From assembly GCA_016180375.1 (NCBI GenBank), contig JACPBJ010000026.1, positions 1 through 7,486 on the forward strand: a DNA stretch of 7,486 bases. The letters are read 5' to 3'. Source of the DNA: Nitrososphaerota archaeon (GTDB lineage: Archaea > Thermoproteota > Nitrososphaeria > Nitrososphaerales > UBA57). This document shows, piece by piece, positions 1 to 5,119 of the stretch (the first letter of the stretch is position 1; every line of letters begins with the position of its first letter). Position numbers and translations under genes: made by a program. The notes under the pieces are model-generated. The model did not search any database. It was given only the letters and a program-made list of their open reading frames with translations, and was not told the DNA's origin.

Positions 1-105
1 CTTGAACAAAACATACCTATCTGCTCCGTTGGAAGTTGAACAAATGCAGGCGCGCAGTCTGTGCAATTGCAAGCTGAATATCAATTGTGAGAATAGACGA
101 AGATG

Positions 106-112
106 TTATAAT
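106..112 (+). promoter_or_regulatory. Candidate TATA box for the porG-porB chimera
   Basis: TTATAAT is centred about 26 bases before the GTG at 135. That is the spacing expected for an archaeal promoter driving a leaderless transcript. It lies inside the longer reading of the ORF that starts at 87, so it argues for the shorter start. The evidence is position and composition only. Confidence 0.35.
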
Positions 113-134
113 CAGTGCTTACCAATTATATAAC

Positions 135-965
135 GTGATTACATTAACCCTGTTCGGCAGGGGAGGGCAGGGGATCAAGTCCGCTGCACATATCGTGAGC
201 ACTACGGCCTTCCTTGATGGTAATTATGTTCAGGATCAACCTCTTTATGGAGCGGAGAGGAGAGGCGCACCATCTGCTGCTCATGGAGTTCGTGACGCTC
301 TGGATATTCTCATCAAGAAGGCCAAGGTTACAAAGAAGGAAGATATCAAAGTGGTTGTAGTTACAGGAGACGGTGCCGCAAGCGACATCGGGCTCAGCTC
401 AACTTCAGGCGCTTTACACAGAGGATTAGACTTCTACTATCTTGTGTATGACAATGAAGCATACGCAAATACTGGATTCCAGGCCTCGGGCTCTTCGCCC
501 TATGCATCTGCAACAAAGGCGACAGTCCCAACTGAATTAATGCCAGCGGGGAACCTCTTCACCAAGAAAGACCTGTTCGAGATATGGAGAGCGCATAAAC
601 CGCCATACATTGCTACGGTGTCTCCAGCGTATATGGATGACCTTGTGCGGAAAATTGCTAGATCTCAGGAATTCAAAGGACCAAAGCTCTTCATAGCACA
701 TTCGCCATATCAACCCGGCTGGGACATCAGCTCCTCGCAAGTGATAAGACTGGCAAAGCTTGGGGTAGAAACCGGCGTGTGGCCCCTGAAGGAGGCTGTA
801 TACGGTAGCGTCACTCACAACATTGTACCAAAGCCAAGAAAACCGGTCGAAGAGTACCTGAAATTACAAGGTAGATTCGAACATCTCTTAGAACCTAAAC
901 GGCAAGAAGAGGTTTTGCAAGAGCTGCAGAGAAGAGTCTACGAATACTGGGAGAATGTTAAGTAG
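135..965 (+). CDS. Chimeric 2-oxoacid:ferredoxin oxidoreductase: gamma-subunit N-terminus fused in frame to beta-subunit C-terminal two thirds
   Basis: Seen: counting from an upstream in-frame GTG at 87, residues 22-62 match the start of the PFOR gamma subunit (FGRGGQG, then YGAERRGAP). From about residue 64 the protein switches to the beta subunit: GDG at 94-96, DNEAYANTG at 122-130 (the thiamine-diphosphate/Mg motif), then HSPYQPGW and GVETGVWPL. Known: archaeal enzymes are usually encoded gamma-delta-alpha-beta, and beta begins with a CxxC-containing [4Fe-4S] region. Missing here are the rest of gamma, all of delta and alpha, and beta's cysteine region. Inferred: a multi-gene in-frame deletion or an assembly join; the product is unlikely to oxidise pyruvate. 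Start: GTG at 135 is preferred because a TTATAAT box lies about 26 bases upstream and it leaves 7 residues before GRGGQG, as gamma subunits usually have. GTG at 87 would add 16 residues of no recognisable homology. It could be annotated as a pseudogene. Confidence 0.8.
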   Translation: MITLTLFGRGGQGIKSAAHIVSTTAFLDGNYVQDQPLYGAERRGAPSAAHGVRDALDILIKKAKVTKKEDIKVVVVTGDGAASDIGLSSTSGALHRGLDFYYLVYDNEAYANTGFQASGSSPYASATKATVPTELMPAGNLFTKKDLFEIWRAHKPPYIATVSPAYMDDLVRKIARSQEFKGPKLFIAHSPYQPGWDISSSQVIRLAKLGVETGVWPLKEAVYGSVTHNIVPKPRKPVEEYLKLQGRFEHLLEPKRQEEVLQELQRRVYEYWENVK

Positions 966-1096
966 CTAGTGCGGATCTCGATAACTCTGCTTCGAGCAAA
1001 CCCTCCCATGTTTTGAGTTTATATTGCAAACAAGGAAAAATTTCTACACATAGGCTAGCTGCTTCAAAGAATTGTCATAATAATGCCAAGATCGAC

Positions 1097-1104
1097 TAAT
1101 ATAG
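1097..1104 (+). promoter_or_regulatory. TATA box of the plus-strand uspA
   Basis: TAATATAG is centred about 24 bases before the ATG at 1124, and no Shine-Dalgarno-like sequence precedes the ATG. Both facts suggest a leaderless mRNA starting at or next to the start codon. The rest of the 158-base gap after the por chimera shows no gene. It has a T-rich run near 1010-1024 (GTTTTGAGTTTATATT) that could serve as an archaeal terminator for the gene upstream. Confidence 0.5.
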
Positions 1105-1123
1105 TACTTTTCTATGCGGTAAT

Positions 1124-1567
1124 ATGTTGGCATCCCTCCCTTTCAGCAAAATTCTGGTTCCTACAGATGGTTCAGAAGGTGCTAATAGAGCTCTTGATTT
1201 CGCGCTAAAGATAGCGAAACCTCAAAACGCTCGTGTCACGGTTCTCTATGTGGTTCAGAAACCTACTGTCGCTGATCCTTTCGACATTTCGATGACCGCA
1301 AAAGTGTTAGAATCTATGGAGCAATACGGCAAAGAAGTTCTTGACGCTGCGAAGAAGAGGGCTAATGGAATGGGAGTGAAAGTCGGGACAGACATGACTT
1401 CAGGATTCGCAGTTGGTCACTCTATCGTAGAATTTGCGAGGAATGGTTCTTTTGATCTTATAGTTATGGGAACCAGAGGACGCTCTGGCGTGGCAAGAGT
1501 CCTGCTGGGAAGCGTAGCCTTCGGCGTAGTAACCTATGCACCCTGCAACGTAGTCATAGTGCGTTAA
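1124..1567 (+). CDS. Universal stress protein, UspA family, ATP-binding type
   Basis: A single Usp domain of 147 residues, the normal length for a one-domain family member. The opening strand ILVPTDGS (residues 10-17) carries the conserved Asp15. The nucleotide-binding signature G-x2-G-x9-G-S is present at G116, G119, G129 and S130 (GTRGRSG, then LLGS), so ATP binding is expected. It is a soluble cytoplasmic protein; the family acts in stress survival, usually by sensing nucleotides, and the specific role cannot be read from sequence. It has its own TATA box and is monocistronic. Its stop codon lies 3 bases from the stop of the convergent dehydrogenase gene. A second Usp gene is encoded on the opposite strand about 0.8 kb away, so this is a small stress locus. 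ATG at 1124 is the best-supported start because of the promoter spacing. Confidence 0.93.
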   Translation: MLASLPFSKILVPTDGSEGANRALDFALKIAKPQNARVTVLYVVQKPTVADPFDISMTAKVLESMEQYGKEVLDAAKKRANGMGVKVGTDMTSGFAVGHSIVEFARNGSFDLIVMGTRGRSGVARVLLGSVAFGVVTYAPCNVVIVR

Positions 1568-1570
1568 GTC

Positions 1571-2341
1571 TTACCAAATGGTCCAACCGCCATCTACAAA
1601 GATGGTCTGACCAGTAATGTAGTCGGAAGCATTTGATGAGAGGAACAGTACAGCACCTTTCAGATCGTCTGGATGACCGACCCTGCCAAGTGGGGTCAGC
1701 TTGGTGATATATTCCAAGTATCTCGGCTCTCGAAAGATCGCCTCGGTCATTTCGCTTGGGAAGAAACCCGGAGCTATTGCATTGACGTTGATCTTGAACG
1801 GCGCCCACTCTACGGCTAGGTCTCTTGTCAAGTTTATGACTGCCCCTTTAGTCGCATAATATGGGGCGGCAGGGAAGATGTCTCCTACAGCGCCGTAAAT
1901 TGACGCAATATTGATTATCTTACCAGAGCCCTGTTTTATCATCTGCTTAGCTGCGGTCCTGGCACAGAGAAAAACCCCTGTAAGATTCACAGAAACAACT
2001 TTGTTCCATTCTTCCACAGGCATCTCCGTGGAAGGGCCCATCGCAGCAACACCGGCGTTGTTCACGATGATGTCGATTCTTCCAAAATTCTTTACAGAAG
2101 CATCAATCAGAGCCTGAACCTCCTCCTGTTTCGTGACATCACACTGGAATGGAACTGCCTTGATGCCAAGCTTTTCCAAATTATGGGCAACTTCTGTGAG
2201 TTTTTCGATTCTTCTTGCAGCTATTACTAGATTTGCTCCCTCTTCTGCAAGCGCCTCCGAAAAGGTGACTCCTAGGCCGCTTGATGCGCCCGTTACTATG
2301 GCTACTTTGCCTTTGATATTTAGGAGCTCGTTGACTCTCAT
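1571..2341 (-). CDS. Short-chain dehydrogenase/reductase (SDR, FabG-like)
   Basis: A classical SDR of 256 residues, complete. The cofactor motif TGASSGLG is at residues 17-24 and NNAG at 94-97. The catalytic tetrad is visible as Asn119, Ser147, Tyr161 and Lys165 (YYATK). Arg43-Arg44 after the second strand points to NADP(H) rather than NAD(H). The C-terminus ends with the usual SGxxL/ITGQ and VDGG signatures (ITGQTIFVDGG). By general resemblance it could be annotated 3-oxoacyl-ACP reductase or a sugar/alcohol dehydrogenase; the substrate cannot be assigned, and archaea usually lack a standard fatty-acid synthase, so FabG activity should not be assumed. It is the second gene of a pair: the upstream uspA ends 5 bases before its ATG, and GGTGA, overlapping that uspA's stop codon, makes a Shine-Dalgarno site 5 bases ahead. 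Co-transcription and coupled translation are likely. Confidence 0.93.
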   Translation of the reverse strand: MRVNELLNIKGKVAIVTGASSGLGVTFSEALAEEGANLVIAARRIEKLTEVAHNLEKLGIKAVPFQCDVTKQEEVQALIDASVKNFGRIDIIVNNAGVAAMGPSTEMPVEEWNKVVSVNLTGVFLCARTAAKQMIKQGSGKIINIASIYGAVGDIFPAAPYYATKGAVINLTRDLAVEWAPFKINVNAIAPGFFPSEMTEAIFREPRYLEYITKLTPLGRVGHPDDLKGAVLFLSSNASDYITGQTIFVDGGWTIW

Positions 2342-2354
2342 CTACTTCACCGCA
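2342..2354 (-). promoter_or_regulatory. Ribosome binding site of the SDR, overlapping the uspA stop
   Basis: On the minus strand the sequence reads GGTGA-AGTAG-ATG. The GGTGA matches the archaeal 16S anti-Shine-Dalgarno sequence and contains the TGA stop of the preceding uspA. The arrangement supports the SDR start at 2341 and coupled translation. Confidence 0.55.
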
Positions 2355-2781
2355 CGACGAGCACGGGGCAATGCGCAGAATTTACCACGCCTGCAGCCAC
2401 GCTTCCCAGCATCAGCTTCGCTACTCCAGCAAAGCCGCGAGTGCCAAGAACTATGAGCTCCACATCCGACTTCAGGGCGAAATCCACTATCGCCTGAACA
2501 ACCGAGCGGTTGGTTTCGATGACTTTTGCTTCAAACTTGACATCGCCCGAATCTGGCAGTTTCTTGATTCGTTCCCATACCTCTTCGGCTCTAGCTGAGA
2601 GTTCCTTTCTGAGGCTGTCAACAGTTTTCTGAGATGTGTAAGCAGGGAGCAGGATTACGTGCAATGCAACAACTCCAGCCTGTCCAAGTTTAGCCAGCTT
2701 TATTGCGTAAGCCGTCGCCTTCAGAGAAGCGTCAGAACCATCAACTCCAATCAGAATCTTCTTCGGCAATGTAATTGACAT
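2347..2781 (-). CDS. Universal stress protein, UspA family, second copy
   Basis: A 144-residue single Usp domain. It opens with KILIGVDGS (residues 8-16, conserved Asp14) and has a full ATP-binding signature: G113, G116, G126, S127 (GTRGFAG, then MLGS). It shares the family pattern with the plus-strand copy at 1124-1567, including a closing V(I/V)VR, but differs widely in the middle, so it is an old duplicate or independent paralogue and not a recent copy. It is the first gene of a two-gene unit with the SDR, which suggests the stress protein and the reductase are made together; a functional link between them is inference. A TATA-like CTATAA lies about 36 bases upstream, leaving a leader of around 10 bases. 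Confidence 0.93.
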   Translation of the reverse strand: MSITLPKKILIGVDGSDASLKATAYAIKLAKLGQAGVVALHVILLPAYTSQKTVDSLRKELSARAEEVWERIKKLPDSGDVKFEAKVIETNRSVVQAIVDFALKSDVELIVLGTRGFAGVAKLMLGSVAAGVVNSAHCPVLVVR

Positions 2782-2812
2782 GAGAGATCCTTATACGGCG
2801 TACGGTCGACAG

Positions 2813-2824
2813 CCTTATAGAAAA
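2813..2824 (-). promoter_or_regulatory. Candidate promoter of the uspA-SDR pair
   Basis: On the minus strand TTTTCTATAAGG is a reasonable BRE/TATA-like element. With transcription starting about 26 bases downstream of the TATA centre, the leader would be about 10 bases. The heptamer TATAAGG occurs twice on this strand, here and at 2789-2795, 24 bases apart; the second copy is too close to the ATG to be a TATA box and could be a factor-binding repeat. The rest of the 137-base gap down to 2919 holds no gene that I can see. Confidence 0.4.
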
Positions 2825-2918
2825 GTTTTGATTAACTCAAGACAGCATGAATTATTCTACTGAATACACTCCCCCTAACGAGGGTCATGCGTGAGCGTGC
2901 ACACCATTTGTTAGAAAT

Positions 2919-3374
2919 CTACTGAACTATCTTTATAGTGCTAGCAACTTTTGACTCTAGCCCTCTATCATCGCTGTAGACGACCGTCGCTGTATAGGTA
3001 CCAGGCTCGACCGTTGCACCCCCTCCGTCCTTTTGGTCCCATTCGAACTCCCTCGATTCCCCAGCTTTTAGAGTTGTTAGAACTTGAGCACCAACAAAAG
3101 CAAAGACAACTCTGTTCTGATCATCTCTTATTATCAGACCCAGAGAAGCAGAGAGGAAGGTAGCGTTAGCATCCGAAGGCCCCTCGTTCTTGACTATGAT
3201 ATTGACCTTCTCCCCTGCTTTGTACTCCTCCTTGTCAACCTTTATCGTAACTGTCGTTTTTGACTCGAATCCGCCACTCTTCTGTGCAGATTCGAGGGAG
3301 GAATTCAGGAAAAAGACGCCTGCTGCGAGCGCAGCCAATATTAGCACAGCAACGATTATGGTAACTGGGCGCAT
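2919..3374 (-). CDS. Membrane-anchored extracytoplasmic beta-sandwich protein, BsuPI/Ig-like
   Basis: A small protein of 151 residues. Residues 4-23 form one hydrophobic segment after Met-Arg, with no lipobox cysteine, so an uncleaved N-terminal anchor or a signal peptide is expected. Residues 40-150 are beta-rich with alternating hydrophobics: KVDKEEYKAGEKVNIIVKN, then TTLKAGESREFEWDQ at about 100-114 and VEPGTYTATVVY at 122-133. That order (strand, x-LKAGES, x-PGTYTATV) recalls the intracellular proteinase inhibitor BsuPI domain and related Ig-like folds. The resemblance suggests fold, not inhibition of proteases, and here the domain would face outside the cell. It is a lone minus-strand gene, with a TATA-like TTAAAATAA (3397-3405) centred 27 bases before its ATG, consistent with leaderless transcription. 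It is divergent from the queD operon. Substrate or partner unknown. Confidence 0.8.
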   Translation of the reverse strand: MRPVTIIVAVLILAALAAGVFFLNSSLESAQKSGGFESKTTVTIKVDKEEYKAGEKVNIIVKNEGPSDANATFLSASLGLIIRDDQNRVVFAFVGAQVLTTLKAGESREFEWDQKDGGGATVEPGTYTATVVYSDDRGLESKVASTIKIVQ

Positions 3375-3396
3375 TCTTACACACTTTGATAATGGG

Positions 3397-3405
3397 TTAT
3401 TTTAA
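3397..3405 (-). promoter_or_regulatory. TATA box of the BsuPI-like gene
   Basis: TTAAAATAA on the minus strand is centred about 27 bases before the ATG at 3374. That is again the spacing of an archaeal leaderless promoter, and no Shine-Dalgarno sequence is seen ahead of the ATG. Confidence 0.45.
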
Positions 3406-3516
3406 GTAGTCTGTAACGAGCCTTCCCATCATCTATTCAGAACTGTCTTCTGTCATGAGTTCGGATAATTCGGCATGTTGCCGTGTGCCCCGCTGCAAAG
3501 TACCCCCCAGCCCCCG

Positions 3517-3524
3517 TATATAAA
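3517..3524 (+). promoter_or_regulatory. Strong TATA box upstream of the queD-queC-folE2 run
   Basis: TATATAAA is the best archaeal TATA match in the window and is preceded by a C-rich tract (runs of five to six C near 3504-3515). Transcription would start near 3547, giving a leader of about 75 bases before the ATG at 3621, unlike the leaderless genes nearby. The leader includes a short hairpin ACTC-GAA-GAGT (3541-3551), which falls at or just around the predicted start. A second, weaker box, TTATATT at 3572-3578, would give a leader of about 20 bases. Which one is used cannot be told from sequence. Confidence 0.55.
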
Positions 3525-3620
3525 GCGGATAAAGTAAATGACTCGAAGAGTTATTAGAACGCGGTCAAGGATTATATTTCAGACAATTCCAGTTCAGGAG
3601 AGACGCAGGAATAGAACAAG

Positions 3621-4517
3621 ATGCGTAAGCTAGTTGGTGAGCCCAAGAAACTTCTTGCAAGTAGCCTGCAAGCGAGGGCAAAGAAATCGCTTTCAGGGAA
3701 AAGAAGAATAGCATACCTTGACCCAAACGGTAACCTTCTCTCTTCTGCACTAGAGCTCTCAGTTGCGAAGATACTGCATTTCGCTAGAGTTGAATACTCA
3801 TACAAATCGCCCTTACCATCTGGCTCAAAGCAATTAACGCCTACTTTTGCTATAAAGAACGGTTACATTGTTGTTGGCAGTAATGACGGTGACAAGAAAC
3901 TCGCTGAGGAGTTGCGTAGGGCATTTCCCAAGAAGCAGGTTCTTTACGTAACCAAAGCAACTATGGGCAGCACACTGTCCGAAATTGGTTCTCCTATTGC
4001 AAGTGCTTTAGTCGATTCTGAAACTTCGGCAGACAGGCTTGAGAGCATATTCGTTGATGATCCGTCGTTTGCGTTTGATTATTCGCACATACTTCCATGG
4101 ACAAAGAAGTGCTCTGTACTTCATGGTCATACCTCTGCAGTAATGATAGAGCTGATCGGCCAGCCGAAGAAGGGAATGATTGTTGATTTTGGCGACGTCA
4201 AGAATATCGTGAAAGAATCTCTTGGGCAGATGGATCACAAGTTGTTTATTTCGCGCAAATACATGGTTGGGCAAGACAGCAAGCGTTACTGGATACGCTT
4301 CAACGGGCCGAATGGCGATTTTGATCTTAAAGTGCCAAAAACCAGCACCTTTCTCCTTGAAGGAGAAGCTACTATTGAGAACCTTGCAGATGCCGTGCTA
4401 AAGATTCTTGCCCCGAAAATGCCTCCACAGGTGCAGGCTCTGGGAGTCTACATTTACGAAGGACTCAACAAGGGCTCGCATCTAATAGTTTCGCTGACGA
4501 AGGAAAACCAGCAATGA
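3621..4517 (+). CDS. queD: QueD-like 6-carboxytetrahydropterin synthase with an extra N-terminal domain
   Basis: Residues about 150-292 form a PTPS/QueD domain with every expected site: His156, His168 and His170 as zinc ligands (YSHIL, then CSVLHGH), catalytic Cys164 in C-x3-HGH, GMIVDFGDVK at 185-194, Asp205-His206, and the pterin-anchoring Glu280 (YIYEG). The C-x3-HGH spacing is that of QueD, which converts dihydroneopterin triphosphate to 6-carboxy-tetrahydropterin for preQ0. Standalone QueD is about 120-150 residues; this protein has 298. Residues about 28-145 are an added domain: GKRRIAYLDPNG, a helix around Glu45, LTPTF (72-76), YIVVGS (82-87), and KQVLYVTK (105-112). The order resembles a PD-(D/E)XK nuclease fold, but the Asp and the E-x-K positions are Thr75 and Val/Gly, so it would be inactive; this fold call is my inference. 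The start is the first ATG after an in-frame stop at 3612. It overlaps queC by 4 bases (ATGA). Confidence 0.88.
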   Translation: MRKLVGEPKKLLASSLQARAKKSLSGKRRIAYLDPNGNLLSSALELSVAKILHFARVEYSYKSPLPSGSKQLTPTFAIKNGYIVVGSNDGDKKLAEELRRAFPKKQVLYVTKATMGSTLSEIGSPIASALVDSETSADRLESIFVDDPSFAFDYSHILPWTKKCSVLHGHTSAVMIELIGQPKKGMIVDFGDVKNIVKESLGQMDHKLFISRKYMVGQDSKRYWIRFNGPNGDFDLKVPKTSTFLLEGEATIENLADAVLKILAPKMPPQVQALGVYIYEGLNKGSHLIVSLTKENQQ

Positions 4518-5119
4518 AACCAGAACGGGCTGTCGTTCTTCTTTCCGGAGGGATTGATTCTGCCGTCTGCCTCTGGCTTGCAAAAGAGAAGAAATGGGAA
4601 ATTCACTCGATCTCTTTCAACTATCACAACAGGCAGAAGAAGGAGATAGAAGCATCACAGAAATTGGCTGCAAGAGCTGCGGTCAAGGAACACAGAGTGA
4701 TAGACCTCCCATTCTTGCGCGAGTTTAACGATCATGAAATTAAGCCAAGCAATCTTTCAGGACAAATTCCGTCTGCCTATATCCCAAGCAGGAACCTTGT
4801 TTTCTATTCAATCGCAGCCTCTTGGGCAGAGTCGCTTTCCGCTCGGTACGTGGTTGGGGGGCATAACAACAATGATTTTGGAAGTTTTCCCGATTCGCGA
4901 CCAGAGTTTTATTCTAAGCTTAACCGTCTTGTTGGCATAGGGAGCTTGGCAACGGTGGAATTGACTTGGAGCTGCTATGAAAGAGACGATGTTGCATGCG
5001 GAATTTGCATAGCTTGCAAGATCCGGCTCAAGGCGTTCTCAAATCTCGGTCTGAAAGATTCTATACCTTACGCAGAAGCATTTTATGACAGATCATCATA
5101 TCATCATATGCTGAATTGA
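4514..5119 (+). CDS. queC: 7-cyano-7-deazaguanine synthase QueC, with an internal gap of about 30 residues
   Basis: QueC turns 7-carboxy-7-deazaguanine into preQ0 using ammonia and ATP. The PP-loop SGGIDS is at residues 11-16, the substrate-side motif YIPSRNLVFYSIA at 89-101, GGHNNNDFGSFPDSRPEFY at 115-133, and the zinc site Cys154, Cys162, Cys165, Cys168 (WSCY, then CGICIACKIR). Odd: QueC proteins are typically around 220-240 residues. Between the EF(Y/V) helix and the TWSCY zinc strand they have about 30 residues including a TPL strand and a conserved Lys-Glu helix (TPL..x..K.E). Here LNRLVGIGS (136-144) runs straight into LATVELTWSCY, so this segment is absent with the frame kept. Function is doubtful unless the loss is tolerated. 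It starts within the 4-base overlap with queD, and its TGA overlaps the next gene's TTG start. Confidence 0.9.
   Translation: MKPERAVVLLSGGIDSAVCLWLAKEKKWEIHSISFNYHNRQKKEIEASQKLAARAAVKEHRVIDLPFLREFNDHEIKPSNLSGQIPSAYIPSRNLVFYSIAASWAESLSARYVVGGHNNNDFGSFPDSRPEFYSKLNRLVGIGSLATVELTWSCYERDDVACGICIACKIRLKAFSNLGLKDSIPYAEAFYDRSSYHHMLN

Noticed and set aside
2..133. Open frame ahead of the por chimera, rich in cysteine, ending in TAA just before the GTG at 135
   Set aside because: It has no start supported by a promoter or Shine-Dalgarno and matches no family I know. It is as likely to be chance, or the tail of a gene cut by the window edge. Another frame stops at 37-39, so no upstream gene end can be fixed.
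537..818. Minus-strand open frame inside the por chimera
   Set aside because: It lies wholly within a gene with clear beta-subunit homology and shows no domain of its own.
1911..2456. Plus-strand open frames opposite the SDR and the second uspA
   Set aside because: Antisense shadows of two well-recognised genes, with compositions unlike real proteins and no promoter.
3525..3620. Possible tRNA or riboswitch in the queD leader
   Set aside because: No T-loop (GTTCRAxxC) with matching acceptor stem and no known preQ1-riboswitch layout could be found; only one short hairpin is visible.
3538..3633. Short ORF of 31 codons in the queD leader overlapping its start
   Set aside because: It is very Arg-rich. 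Its ATG is only about 17 bases from the TATA centre, upstream of the expected transcription start, so it is probably not translated.
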